A DNA stretch of 64,000 bases, from positions 921,076-985,075 of the forward strand of contig NZ_JDTH01000001.1 of assembly GCF_000710615.1 (NCBI RefSeq), written 5' to 3'. The translations under genes and the position numbers were made by a program. The stretch's first letter is position 1; each line of letters opens with the position of its first letter. The stretch is from Haladaptatus cibarius D43 (lineage in GTDB: Archaea > Halobacteriota > Halobacteria > Halobacteriales > Haladaptataceae). Under the pieces are notes generated by a model. That model did no database searches. It was given only the letters and a program-made list of their open reading frames with translations, and was not told the DNA's origin. This document shows, one piece after another, positions 27,060-35,946 of the stretch.

Positions 27060-27563
27060 ATGAACGACGAGCGACCGCGAGTCGTCAACGAATCGAATCT
27101 CGATTGGAACGAAGAATCGCACGGAGACGAATTTCAGATTCGGCGCAAGCAGTTGGGGACGGAATCCGGCGGCGAGCAGTTGGGCTGTAGCCTCTACGAA
27201 CTCCCGCCGGGCAAGAAATCGTGGCCCTACCACTACCACACCGGAAACGAGGAGGCGATTTTCGTCCTCGACGGGTCGGGAACGCTTCGAATCGAAGACG
27301 ACGGGAAGGCTCTTGAAGCGGGCGACTACGTCGCGCTCCCGGTCGGCGAAGAGTACGCCCGGCGGGTCATCAACGATTCCGATGATGAACTTCGCTACCT
27401 CTGTTTTTCGACCATGCGCGAGCCGGACGTGTCGGTGTATCCCGACTCGGGGAAAATCGGCGTGTTCGCGGGGTCAGCGCCGGGTGACCACGAAGGACGA
27501 ACCCTGAGCGGTTATTTCCCGCTGGATGCTGAAGTGGATTACTGTCACGGAGATGAAAAGTAG
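27060..27563 (+). CDS. Cupin domain protein
   Basis: This 167-aa cupin has the two conserved motifs of the metal-binding barrel: HYHTGNEEAIFVLDGSG (two His and a Glu, residues about 58-74) and a second half VALPVGEEYARRVIND where the usual His is replaced by Arg or missing. The likely role is sugar or small-molecule binding or isomerisation; the substrate is not predictable. The C-terminal part includes PDSGKIGVFAG, shared with uncharacterised bacterial cupins. It lies between the kinase and an aldehyde dehydrogenase on the same strand, each with its own upstream gap. Confidence 0.85.
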   Translation: MNDERPRVVNESNLDWNEESHGDEFQIRRKQLGTESGGEQLGCSLYELPPGKKSWPYHYHTGNEEAIFVLDGSGTLRIEDDGKALEAGDYVALPVGEEYARRVINDSDDELRYLCFSTMREPDVSVYPDSGKIGVFAGSAPGDHEGRTLSGYFPLDAEVDYCHGDEK

Positions 27564-27610
27564 GCGAGGGGGAGAAAAAATAGGAAAACGGTCGCTATGA
27601 ATTGGGAGTC

Positions 27611-27618
27611 TTTTTTAA
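27611..27618 (+). promoter_or_regulatory. TATA box of the aldehyde dehydrogenase gene
   Basis: tttttta (27611-27617) followed by atg is about 30 bp upstream of the ATG at 27647. It rules out the in-frame upstream start at 27602. Confidence 0.5.
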
Positions 27619-27646
27619 TGTACCCGTTCGACTTTCGTCCGAAGAC

Positions 27647-29185
27647 ATGAGTCAACAAGCTAGCGAACAGGTTTACAGCCACTACATCGGTGGCGAGTGG
27701 ACAGAGGGCGAGGGCGACGAGACGTTCGAGAGCGTCAATCCGGCGACGAAGGAGTCGCTCGGCGAGTTCCAGCGCGGTACGCCCGCGGACATCGACGCCG
27801 CGCTTTCCGCCGCAGCGGAGGCCGAAGACGACTGGGCAAGCCTTTCGTACATCGACCGCGCGGAACACCTCTGGGACATCTACCACGAACTGAAAGAGCG
27901 AACCGACGAACTCGGCGAAGTCATCACGAAGGAGTGCGGTAAGGAAATCTCCGAAGGCAAAGCCGATGTGGTCGAGGCGGCGCATATGGTCGAATGGGCC
28001 GCAGGCAACGCCCGCCACCCGCACGGTGACGTGGTACCGAGCGAAATCGGCGCGAAAGACGCCTACATGCGCCGGAAGCCACGAGGCATCATCGGTTGTA
28101 TCACTCCGTGGAACTTCCCGGTCGCCATCCCGTTCTGGCACATGGCACTCGCGCTGGTCGAAGGGAACACCGTCGTCTGGAAGCCAGCAGAGCAGACGCC
28201 GTGGTGTGGCCAAATCATCGCAGAGATGTTCGAGGACGCCGGAGTTCCGGAAGGCGTGTTCAACATGGTGCAAGGCTTCGGCGACGCCGGAAACGCCATC
28301 GTCGAGGACGAGCGCGTGGACACCGTCCTGTTCACCGGTTCCTCGGAAGTCGGTCACAAAATCGCGGGCAAGGTCGGCGGCGAACCCGGCAAACTCGCGG
28401 CCTGTGAGATGGGCGGCAAAAACGGCATCGTCATCACCGAGAACGCAGACCTCGACATCGCGGTTCACAGCGCCATCATGTCCTCGTTCAAGACGACGGG
28501 CCAGCGCTGTGTTTCCAGCGAGCGCCTCATCGTCCACGAAGACGTGTACGACGAGTTCAAAGAGCGCTACGTCGAACTCGCAAAGAACGTCTCCGTCGGC
28601 AACCCGCTGGAGGAAGACACCTTCATGGGGCCGATGGTCAACGAAGAACAGGTCGAGAAGTTCGGCAAGTACAACCAACTCGCTAAAGACGAAGGCGCAG
28701 AAGTCCTCGTTGACCGCGAGGAACTCGACGCAGAGGAGATTCCGGACGGCCACGAGGACGGCTACTGGGTCGGCCCGTTCGTCTATGAAGTCGATTACAG
28801 CCCCGACCTGCGCTGTATCCACGAAGAAGTGTTCGGCCCGCACGTCGCCCTCATGAGCTACTCGGGCGACATCGAGGACGCGGTCGAAATCCACAACGAC
28901 ACGCCATACGGACTGGCTGGCGCAATCATCAGCGAGGACTACCGCCAAGTCAACTACTTCCGCGACAACGCGGAAATCGGCCTCGCCTACGGCAACCTCC
29001 CGTGCATCGGTGCAGAGGTTCAACTGCCGTTCGGCGGCGTGAAAAAGTCCGGCAACGGCTACCCGAGCGCCCGCGAAGCCATCGAGGCGGTCACAGAGCG
29101 CACGGCGTGGACCATCAACAATTCGAAGGACATCCAGATGGCACAGGGTCTGTCGGCGGATATCAAGACTGAAGAAGAAAAGTAA
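27647..29185 (+). CDS. NAD(P)-dependent aldehyde dehydrogenase
   Basis: This 512-aa enzyme oxidises aldehydes to acids. The Rossmann NAD-binding segment GCITPWNFPVAIPFWH, the FTGSSEVGHKIAGKVGG loop, the general-base Glu in ACEMGGKNGIV and the catalytic Cys in TTGQRCVSSERL are all present. Near the end, PFGGVKKSGNGYPSAREA matches the family. Members of this branch include 2,5-dioxovalerate and aminoadipate-semialdehyde-type dehydrogenases, but specificity cannot be read from sequence. Length is normal. It is preceded by a cupin gene and its own promoter. Confidence 0.92.
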   Translation: MSQQASEQVYSHYIGGEWTEGEGDETFESVNPATKESLGEFQRGTPADIDAALSAAAEAEDDWASLSYIDRAEHLWDIYHELKERTDELGEVITKECGKEISEGKADVVEAAHMVEWAAGNARHPHGDVVPSEIGAKDAYMRRKPRGIIGCITPWNFPVAIPFWHMALALVEGNTVVWKPAEQTPWCGQIIAEMFEDAGVPEGVFNMVQGFGDAGNAIVEDERVDTVLFTGSSEVGHKIAGKVGGEPGKLAACEMGGKNGIVITENADLDIAVHSAIMSSFKTTGQRCVSSERLIVHEDVYDEFKERYVELAKNVSVGNPLEEDTFMGPMVNEEQVEKFGKYNQLAKDEGAEVLVDREELDAEEIPDGHEDGYWVGPFVYEVDYSPDLRCIHEEVFGPHVALMSYSGDIEDAVEIHNDTPYGLAGAIISEDYRQVNYFRDNAEIGLAYGNLPCIGAEVQLPFGGVKKSGNGYPSAREAIEAVTERTAWTINNSKDIQMAQGLSADIKTEEEK

Positions 29186-29320
29186 GAAACGCCGAGTGTA
29201 ACAAGGCGCTTTTTTGTTTCGCCGAACGTGAGGGAACTCCGTTCTCGTTTTTACAGAATGCGCGTAAGACCGATTTATTTTGACGAGAAAGCATTTATCG
29301 TTCTAAAAAATGGATCAACC

Positions 29321-29488
29321 ATGAACAGAGATGACGTCGTTATCTTTGCGTTGGCGCTCGTCGCTGCAGTAATAACATTTCTCCTCATTGGGAGAGGGGC
29401 AGTAGATGATAGTTTGATGTTCATTCTCGCGTTCGTCATATTCGGCATTTTCATTTTCTTCAAATCGTATCTTCGCGCTTCGAACTGA
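29321..29488 (+). CDS. 55-aa two-span membrane protein (copy 1 of a tandem pair)
   Basis: This short protein has two hydrophobic stretches (VVIFALALVAAVITFLLIG and SLMFILAFVIFGIFIFF) and a KSYLRASN tail. It is the paralogue of the gene at 29565: same length, same MNR start and same (S/F)LRASN end. The ATG at 29321 is chosen because an atttatc promoter lies about 28 bp upstream and the 31-residue upstream extension is unlike a membrane protein. Function unknown; such micro membrane proteins are frequent in haloarchaea. Confidence 0.7.
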   Translation: MNRDDVVIFALALVAAVITFLLIGRGAVDDSLMFILAFVIFGIFIFFKSYLRASN

Positions 29489-29564
29489 GACACACAGTCG
29501 CTTTCCCAAACTTTTGGATCGCGGTTCTCCCGGTTTTAGTAGCGTGGCGGTTTGATGCGAACGT

Positions 29565-29732
29565 ATGAATCGAAATATCCTGTTCACGTTCGCGCTAGCA
29601 CTTGTCGGGGCCACCGTTAGCTATCTTGTCGTCGTGTTCGGTGGACTCGGAACCAGCGTCATGATTTCGCTCGCATTCGTCGTCTTCGCGGTTCTGATTT
29701 TCGTCAGGTCGTTTCTTCGCGCTTCGAACTGA
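29565..29732 (+). CDS. 55-aa two-span membrane protein (copy 2 of a tandem pair)
   Basis: The start is MNRNILFTFALALVGATVSY and the end is VRSFLRASN. It aligns over its full length with copy 1 at 29321 at roughly half identity, with two membrane segments in the same places. A ttttagtag promoter-like element lies about 28 bp upstream, so it is probably transcribed on its own. It is a tandem duplication with divergence; function unknown. No gene is visible in the next 330 bases (29733-30064); the short ORFs there look like chance. Confidence 0.75.
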   Translation: MNRNILFTFALALVGATVSYLVVVFGGLGTSVMISLAFVVFAVLIFVRSFLRASN

Positions 29733-30064
29733 GCTGTCTCGTCTGACTGCAATCGACGATTCGAAAAAGTGGGCAGAGCTACTCTCGAAGATGGTGTTTC
29801 AGTTTTGGTTCGCGAAGAGTGGAAGACGACTGGAGACGAGGGGGTTGGGGTGTGGCTTCCGGAAGCCGGTGGGTTCCGACCAGTGTGCCCACGCGACGAG
29901 GCGCACAGTCCCGATATGCCGACAGACGACGAGAAAAGCGTCGCGTATCGGCATTCCCAACTTTTTGCTTCTCACTTATAAATCTGTGCAACCCGAGACG
30001 CGATGTTCGTGAGGTGATGTGTCGAGATTGTTTGGTAGAATAGAAACTAGAACGAAAGTAGCCC

Positions 30065-31726
30065 TCAGATTAGCTTACTTACGTAGGGGCCATCCTGATG
30101 ATAACCCAGTTTGTTCCGGTAGTATTCGCGCGCACCAATTCCGGAGATGACGCTGAGTTTCTCGTAGCCAGCGTCCGCCGCGAGGTCTTCGGCCTTCTCC
30201 ATTAGCCGTCTCCCGTAGCCGCGGTGTTGGTGCTGGCTGTCTTCGCTTTCCGACCCGACGGACACTTCGCTTCCGTAGACGTGGAGTTCGCGGATGAGTG
30301 CGGCATTGTCGAGTTCCCGACGAACCGGGTCGCCGGGGAATCTGAGACGACAGAAGCCGACGAGCAGGTCTTTGTCGAAATCCTCGAAACTGATGAAATG
30401 TTCCGTGCCGCCGCCCGCCTCGTAGGTCAGCACGTCCATCTCGACGTTCTCGGGTTCCTCGTCGTTCATGCCGACCTCACGGCATCGGATGCAGTCACAC
30501 GTCCAGCCGTGTTCGTCCATCTTCTTCCGGGCGAGTTGGCGAAGATTGGACTTCCACACTCCGGCGTCGATGAAATCCGCGGGGATGTCGCGCTGAACGC
30601 GCTGGAGGCGGACGTAGCGCGGAATCATCGACTTGATTTCCGCGACGATTTCCGCGGCTTCCTCGTTTCGAAGGGGTTCGTATTCGTCCCTGTGCCACCA
30701 GTCGTAGGTCGCGGTTCCGCGGACGACCAGCGTGGGGTAGATTTTGAGGTAGTCCGGTTTCCATTTCTCGTCCTCGAAGATGCGCCGGAAGTCCTCGACG
30801 CACATCTCTTTGGACATGCCGGGTTGCCCGGGCATCATGTGGAAGCCGACTTTGAACGCCGAGTCGCGGAGTCGCTGGTTCGCGTCGATTGACGCCTGTG
30901 CGCCGTGGCCGCGGTGCATCTCGCGGTTGATTCGCTCGTAGGTGGTCTGGACGCCGACTTCGACTTTCGTGCCGCCCAAATCGAGCATGCGGTCGATTTG
31001 CTCGGGGTCACACCAGTCGGGTTTCGTCTCGAACGTCGTGCCGATGTTGCGCACGTCGTTCGTCTCGTTTTCGGCGATGACGTCCTCCAGATACGAAAAT
31101 TCGTACTCGTCGAAATCCTGCGCAAAGCTCACGCCTTCCGCCGGTTCGGGTTCCTTGTCCACGTCGTAGTCGTTCATCGCCTCCAGCGCGCGCTTTACGA
31201 ACCACTCCTGATAGTCGTGGCTCCGGGCGGTCATCGTGCCACCCATCAGGATGAGTTCGACTTTATCGACGGGGTGGCCGATTTCGCGCATCTGCTCCAA
31301 TCGCAGAGTGACTTGGCCGTAGGGGTCGTAATCGTTCTGCACGCCGCGCGCCGCGGCGGGTTCGTGACCCGTGTAGCTCTGCGAAGAGGAGAACTCCGAG
31401 GACGGGCCGCCGGGACAGTAAAGACATTTCCCGTGTGGACACTGGTGCGGACTCGTCATAATCGCAACCGGGGAGACACCGGACGCGGTTCTGACGGGTT
31501 TGCGCTGCAGCACTGCTTCTAGCTCCCCGCGCTGGTCGTTCGGCGCGTAGTCCAGAATCTCCGAGTTCTTCGGCACTTTCGCGGCGGAGAACTCAGAGCA
31601 GGCTTGGAGTTTTGCACTCTCCACGTCGTCGCGCTCGATGTCGCCCGCGAGGATGCGCTCTACGAGCGCCTCGCAGACCTGCTCGAACGCCTCCGTCTCC
31701 GTGGCGTCCGGCGTCTCGGTACTCAT
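30065..31726 (-). CDS. elp3: Elp3 tRNA uridine(34) acetyltransferase
   Basis: Elp3 places carboxymethyl-type modifications on wobble U34 of tRNA using a radical-SAM domain and acetyl-CoA. The 553-aa protein has the iron-sulfur motif CX4CX2C (Cys96, Cys101, Cys104 in CPHGKCLYCPGG). The typical SQSYTGHEPAAARG and LILMGGTM segments follow, and a zinc-ligand Cys region (CDCIRCREVG) comes next. The C-terminal GNAT domain is about residues 415-553 (HQHRGYGRRLMEKAEDLA). The ATG at 31726 is chosen; a 32-residue upstream extension is basic and implausible. A ttatcc TATA lies about 27 bp upstream. Confidence 0.95.
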   Translation of the reverse strand: MSTETPDATETEAFEQVCEALVERILAGDIERDDVESAKLQACSEFSAAKVPKNSEILDYAPNDQRGELEAVLQRKPVRTASGVSPVAIMTSPHQCPHGKCLYCPGGPSSEFSSSQSYTGHEPAAARGVQNDYDPYGQVTLRLEQMREIGHPVDKVELILMGGTMTARSHDYQEWFVKRALEAMNDYDVDKEPEPAEGVSFAQDFDEYEFSYLEDVIAENETNDVRNIGTTFETKPDWCDPEQIDRMLDLGGTKVEVGVQTTYERINREMHRGHGAQASIDANQRLRDSAFKVGFHMMPGQPGMSKEMCVEDFRRIFEDEKWKPDYLKIYPTLVVRGTATYDWWHRDEYEPLRNEEAAEIVAEIKSMIPRYVRLQRVQRDIPADFIDAGVWKSNLRQLARKKMDEHGWTCDCIRCREVGMNDEEPENVEMDVLTYEAGGGTEHFISFEDFDKDLLVGFCRLRFPGDPVRRELDNAALIRELHVYGSEVSVGSESEDSQHQHRGYGRRLMEKAEDLAADAGYEKLSVISGIGAREYYRNKLGYHQDGPYVSKLI

Positions 31727-31866
31727 TACGTGGTATTTGGTCGTTTGCCCCGGATAAGCGTGTCGTCTACGACTAGCATTGGGAATGTGAGTAGGAGGTT
31801 CTGTTTGGCTTTCTATATGCACGTGAATCGGTGTTATCGATGAGATGGTTGCTGGTGCTGGCTATA

Positions 31867-32177
31867 GGCCACGCCCTCACTCGTCGTTCACTCCTTGCAG
31901 TCGTTCGCTCCTCGTTTCGCCCGTTACCTCCAAGAACTGCAGGGCGGGCAGGCCGATGGCCTGCCCGCCCAATCCAAAGTTGATCAACCGTTTTTCGGAA
32001 ATTCGTCCTGCCGTTTCATTCATAAATTCGTTTTCCGACACACGGTGGCACCCCGTCCAGTCACTTGGCGGGCGAGTGTGTCGCACTCGCCCGCCTGCCG
32101 TACCTAGTGGCAACGGGCGAGTGCGGGAGGGAGCGTGTGGCTGTGCCACGAGTGACTGACCGAGTGAGGGCGTGGCC
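31867..32177. mobile_element. MITE-like element with 17-bp perfect terminal inverted repeats
   Basis: ggccacgccctcactcg (31867-31883) is the exact complement of cgagtgagggcgtggcc (32161-32177). Inside are two perfect stems: 13 bp with loop gat (31942-31970) and 12 bp with loop tgtcg (32067-32095). No transposase or protein-like ORF is present. I cannot see a clear target-site duplication at the ends. It shares a cttgcagtc(a/g)(c/t)tcg tract with the element at 4133-4273. It fills most of the 549-bp gap between elp3 and the DHH gene (31727-32274). Confidence 0.7.
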
Positions 32178-32274
32178 TGCGCCTAGCGACTGCAGACTGC
32201 CTCACCACCAAAATGACTCTGTAGAAAGAATGTATTCAGAATGGCTTCAAAATAACAAAGACAATCGTTTGCGC

Positions 32275-34341
32275 CTAGTTCAGGTGTTCGCTAACCGACT
32301 CGATGACGGCGTCGAGTGCCGCCTCGCGCTCGCCGCGGAGGAACTCGAACTTGCCGTCGCGGGTGCCGACAGCGACGATTCCGGCGTTAGGTGCTCGCTC
32401 GCGGACTTCGTCTTCGATGTCGCGGACGTTGACGCCAACGTCGCTTCGGATGTGGATTTCGTCGTCCGCGAGGCCAAGGGTGACGTTCTGGCCGCCGGGA
32501 CGACCCGTGATGTCGTGGCGGTGAAGCGCGTCCAAGAGAACGGCCGTCGATGGGAAGTCGAATCGGTGCGTGTAGGCGTCCGTATCGAGGACGGTGAAGG
32601 TTACGCCGTTCGCGCCGCGAACCGAGAGGTTCGGTTCGGCGGTGTCCAGTTCGTTTTCGAGTTTCGTGCGGAACTGCTCGCTGACGTGCTCGGCGAGGTC
32701 GCGTTTTGCGTGCTCGAAGAGCAGGTCGGTGATGAGTTCGCGCTTGTCCTCGTAGGACTGGTAGTAGGCTTCCAGCGCGACTGCCTCGCGCAGGGCCGTG
32801 ACGTGGTCTTCGTCGTAGCCCGCTTCCGTTGCGAGTTCGACGTACTCGGACGGTGTATCTTCCCAGTAACTCACTGCTGGGAGGTGAGAGACGTCTTCGC
32901 GCACGTCGTCGTTGATGTGAGCCGCGACGTTTGCACCGAGGACGCCTGCCGCGACATCCTCGTCCGAATCGCCGAGGTGTGAGTTGACGACGACTTCCGC
33001 CGTCTCCGCCACGTCGTCGTCGGGATACTGGGTGTCGATGACGACGTGCGGTGCGCCGTAGATGTCGAGCAGGTCGAGTCCGTCGCCGGATTCGACCGTA
33101 CTTCCGGCGTCCACGAGAACGAAGAGGGGGAGTTTCTCGTCGTGGCGCTCTCGGTTGTCGAGCATGTTCGTCGCGTCCTTCGTCGCGTCTTGCATGTCGT
33201 ACAAACCGTCTTCGAGCGGTCGGCGGTCGAAGTAGTGGTACTGGGCGTCGCTTCGTGCGTGTTCTTCGCGCACCAGCGGGAGGACTGCACGTTCGAGCGC
33301 GGCACCGGCCACGTAGCCTTCGGCGCTCGCGTTGTGTCGAACGATGACCGGACGGGACTCGATGACGGCGCGGCGAATCGCTCCGGCGGCGTCCGTGATG
33401 TCGTCGTGAATCGCGGAGACGACGGAGTCCTCGGCGAGCAAGTCAACGTCCGCCGGGCGTGCTTCGTTTTCCAGTGCTTCGGCGAGCCGAGTGACGACGG
33501 CGTCCTCTTCCTCGTCGCTGAGCGCGTCGAGTTGTTCGGTTTCGACTTGCAGTTCGTTGTTACGGAGTTCGACTTCGCCGACGAGTCGGACGACGTCGCC
33601 CGTATCAACTTCGGGGTATGCGCGGACGCCAGCCTCTTTGAAGGCGGCACAGTCCACGACTGCGGTTTCGTCGCGCAGTTCGAAGACGGTCGGGCCGCTG
33701 GTCTGACTCGCGCCGACGATTTCGCCCTCGATTCGGACGCGTTCGCCGACTCGGTCGCTCAAACTGTCGATGGGGACGCGCTCCAGCGGTTCTTTGTGTT
33801 CGGAGACTGTCGCGCTACCGACCGCGTTTCCCGACCCGTCAGTGGTTGGGGAGGGTTCGGGTGCTTCGCTTTCTTCCTGCTCTTTCGTTTCGTTCGCTTC
33901 GGTTCGTGACTGCTGGCTCGACTGCTCTGAGTCGGACTGTTCCGTTCGTTCGGTTTCGGATTCGTCGGGGAGATACGTGTTTTCGGCGTTCTGAATCAGC
34001 TTGCCGCGGAACTCGCGTTCCGACTGGCGGATGGACGATCCGAGGTCGACGTTGCCGTTGTCACGGACGCCGAGAACTTGGATGAACACGGTGTCGCCGG
34101 AGTTCCAGTCGATACTTTCGAGTCGCTGGTTTAGTTCGCTTTTGTGGAGGAGGCCGGTGACGTTTTTACCGACATCGATGAAGACGCCGAAGTCGGCGAA
34201 GCCATCGACCGTACCTTTGTAGTATCGACCCACAGAGAGTTGCTGCGGGTGGTTTCCTTCGAATTCGAATAGAACGTCCTGCTCGTGGCTCGAACAAATT
34301 GGGCCGTCGACAGACGTTCCGCAAATGACGCAGTTACCCAT
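32275..34341 (-). CDS. S1/OB-fold protein with a degenerate DHH (RecJ-like) domain
   Basis: This 688-aa protein is built as follows: a zinc knuckle (CVICGTSVDGPICSSHE, residues 4-20), an S1 RNA-binding domain (about 35-105), an acidic low-complexity linker (about 120-170), an OB-fold domain (about 185-275), and a RecJ-like DHH plus DHHA1 region (about 320-688). In the DHH part, motif I reads VRHNASAEGYVAG and the expected DHH motif reads VIDTQYPDDD, so key His and Asp ligands are missing and nuclease activity is doubtful. The DHHA1-like GRPGGQNVTLGLA is kept. Related haloarchaeal proteins are annotated RecJ-like; here a structural or nucleic-acid-binding role is more likely. Confidence 0.85.
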   Translation of the reverse strand: MGNCVICGTSVDGPICSSHEQDVLFEFEGNHPQQLSVGRYYKGTVDGFADFGVFIDVGKNVTGLLHKSELNQRLESIDWNSGDTVFIQVLGVRDNGNVDLGSSIRQSEREFRGKLIQNAENTYLPDESETERTEQSDSEQSSQQSRTEANETKEQEESEAPEPSPTTDGSGNAVGSATVSEHKEPLERVPIDSLSDRVGERVRIEGEIVGASQTSGPTVFELRDETAVVDCAAFKEAGVRAYPEVDTGDVVRLVGEVELRNNELQVETEQLDALSDEEEDAVVTRLAEALENEARPADVDLLAEDSVVSAIHDDITDAAGAIRRAVIESRPVIVRHNASAEGYVAGAALERAVLPLVREEHARSDAQYHYFDRRPLEDGLYDMQDATKDATNMLDNRERHDEKLPLFVLVDAGSTVESGDGLDLLDIYGAPHVVIDTQYPDDDVAETAEVVVNSHLGDSDEDVAAGVLGANVAAHINDDVREDVSHLPAVSYWEDTPSEYVELATEAGYDEDHVTALREAVALEAYYQSYEDKRELITDLLFEHAKRDLAEHVSEQFRTKLENELDTAEPNLSVRGANGVTFTVLDTDAYTHRFDFPSTAVLLDALHRHDITGRPGGQNVTLGLADDEIHIRSDVGVNVRDIEDEVRERAPNAGIVAVGTRDGKFEFLRGEREAALDAVIESVSEHLN

Positions 34342-34428
34342 TTATACTGGGACAAAATAGTCCCGGCCTAAAACGGTTGTCGAAATCCCGACGAACATTC
34401 GTCTCCATCTGTTTCGGACGAGCGGGGG

Positions 34429-34593
34429 TCAATAGTAGTAAAACGAGAAGTCGTCGCCGCAGTGCTGACAGTCCACTCGTCTTCCTTTGAGGCGTTCTTC
34501 GTCCGGGCGTTCGGCCCCATCGGTGGTCGCTAGTTCGACCGCGGATGCCGTTCCGCAGTGCGGGCACCCGACGGACATGGCTGACTGGGACAT
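34429..34593 (-). CDS. Zinc-ribbon microprotein (DUF7836-like)
   Basis: This 54-aa protein begins MSQSAMSVGCPHCGTASAVE, has a second pair RRVDCQHCGDDF, and ends in FSFYYY. The two CxHC-type pairs make a zinc ribbon. It resembles short haloarchaeal zinc-binding DUFs; the DUF number is from memory. A gtataact promoter lies about 30 bp upstream. It sits directly upstream of the S1/DHH gene on the same strand with an 87-bp gap. Confidence 0.75.
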   Translation of the reverse strand: MSQSAMSVGCPHCGTASAVELATTDGAERPDEERLKGRRVDCQHCGDDFSFYYY

Positions 34594-34687
34594 ACCATTT
34601 CATGCGAGACGAAACGGCATAGTTATACTCTCACTAATATAATTGATGTGGTTCATGCTAACATCCAACGTTCTGATTAGTGACCTG

Positions 34688-34939
34688 TTAAGCCTTCGCT
34701 CGGTGTCGATGACCGATGAGGAGTGCAGTCAGATTTATCGCAACCAGTATGAGAAACGTCTGCAACTGGCCGGGCGTGTCGAGGCCGGTTGCCAGCAGGG
34801 GCACGTACAGAAACGGAAGTGCGACGGCCGTCCAAAAACCGATACGCTGAATCGGGGTCGAAAGCGAGTAGTCGGACGACTTCGCTTCCTCGTCGCTCGT
34901 CCGGACAGTTTTCGTCTCCGGGTCGGTAATCGTTGACAT
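34688..34939 (-). CDS. Small membrane protein, two spans
   Basis: This 83-aa protein has an acidic cytoplasmic N-terminus (MSTITDPETKTVRTSDEEAK) followed by two membrane segments (GFWTAVALPFLYVPLLATG and TFLILVAINLTALLIG) and a short basic HRHRAKA tail. It is a typical haloarchaeal conserved hypothetical with unknown function. The ATG at 34939 is preferred to the one at 34948; an aataatatt promoter lies about 30 bp upstream. Confidence 0.75.
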   Translation of the reverse strand: MSTITDPETKTVRTSDEEAKSSDYSLSTPIQRIGFWTAVALPFLYVPLLATGLDTPGQLQTFLILVAINLTALLIGHRHRAKA

Positions 34940-35047
34940 GCTCGCCACATCGTGCTACAACATACCACAATATTATTATTGAGTCGCTAACCCTTCGAAA
35001 GGGTTGCAACAAGACCGCGTTTCAAAATAGCGAATCGCTTTCGCTGC

Positions 35048-35311
35048 TTATTCGAAAACAGGACTGTCTTCTTCGAGGGTTTCAATCTCGTCCGCGATTT
35101 TCCGGACGTGGTCGGGAAACAGGGCGACCTGCACCTCGTTACCGTCCTCGTCCTCGAACACGAGTTTGACGCGCTTGTCGCCGAACTCGCGCGCTTCTGC
35201 CGATTCGACGTTGAACAGTTTCGCCGTCCCTTTTTTGTTCGTCGGCCCGACGTTTTTCAGCGACCCATCCTTCAACTCGACCATGAAATTGTCCATACGC
35301 AGGTTGAGCAT
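35048..35311 (-). CDS. Conserved small haloarchaeal protein
   Basis: This 87-aa protein is predicted to be mostly beta strands with a C-terminal helix. Core segments are VELKDGSLKNVGPTNKKGTA and VKLVFEDEDGNEVQVALFPD. It has no Cys or membrane span. It might be a small beta-barrel nucleic-acid or protein-binding factor, but I do not recognise it. An aattaag TATA-like element about 24 bp upstream supports the ATG at 35311; the ATG at 35293 is an alternative. The gap to the upstream Yip1-like gene is only 27 bp. Confidence 0.75.
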   Translation of the reverse strand: MLNLRMDNFMVELKDGSLKNVGPTNKKGTAKLFNVESAEAREFGDKRVKLVFEDEDGNEVQVALFPDHVRKIADEIETLEEDSPVFE

Positions 35312-35338
35312 ACTTTCGATACGCCCTCCTTGGCTTAA

Positions 35339-35938
35339 TTACCACGGGACGACGGCTGCGAGGGAGGGAAAGACGGTTGCGAAGGCATCGAACCCACGAA
35401 ACCCATAGCCGAACACGAGCGCCGACGGAATCGCGGTGACGATGGCCGCACGGACGAGCGAGGTACTATGGACCTCGCTCGTTCCGACGGCAAGCAGTAT
35501 CGCTCCGTACAGCGTGCAAGCCGCCCGTACCTTCGGGAATGGTAGCCCGGCGAGCAGGCAGGGTGCAACTGCGTAGCCGATGACCTGCACAGTTTCGCTG
35601 ATTCCGCCCCGGGCGGGAACGAACGCCATCAGAATGACCGTCTGAAGCGCCGCCGTCAGATGGAGGGCAGCAGGCGCGATGAATAGGCCGACCACGATTA
35701 GCGCGAACAGTTTCGAGAGAAGGGAGTCGCCGACGGACACCCCGCCGAACGCTATCCGAGAGGAAACCTCGATGAGCGTGACGAGGACGCCGAACACCAG
35801 TCCCGGCGCTTGGTCGCCGGGGGCGACACCGACGTTGAAGAACCGTTTCGGTCGTACCATCACCTCGGCCCACGCACGGACGATTGCCTGCAGCCCTCGG
35901 TCACGCCCGCCCGCCGGATTTTCGACCCACTGAGTCAC
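35339..35938 (-). CDS. Yip1-family membrane protein
   Basis: This 199-aa integral membrane protein has five hydrophobic segments from residue about 45 onward, preceded by an amphipathic segment with AEVMVRPKRFFNVGVAPGDQAPGL. That is the typical entry of haloarchaeal YIP1-domain proteins. These are of unknown function in archaea, possibly in membrane organisation or transport. It lies 8 bp downstream of the thymidine kinase gene on the same strand, so the two are probably co-transcribed. Confidence 0.82.
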   Translation of the reverse strand: MTQWVENPAGGRDRGLQAIVRAWAEVMVRPKRFFNVGVAPGDQAPGLVFGVLVTLIEVSSRIAFGGVSVGDSLLSKLFALIVVGLFIAPAALHLTAALQTVILMAFVPARGGISETVQVIGYAVAPCLLAGLPFPKVRAACTLYGAILLAVGTSEVHSTSLVRAAIVTAIPSALVFGYGFRGFDAFATVFPSLAAVVPW

Positions 35939-35946
35939 AGTTTCTC

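Noticed and set aside
27545..29023. 492-aa minus-strand ORF
   Set aside because: It is antisense to the aldehyde dehydrogenase, whose catalytic motifs are complete.
29769..29991. Short ORFs on both strands
   Set aside because: They overlap each other, have random-looking composition and lack promoter elements.
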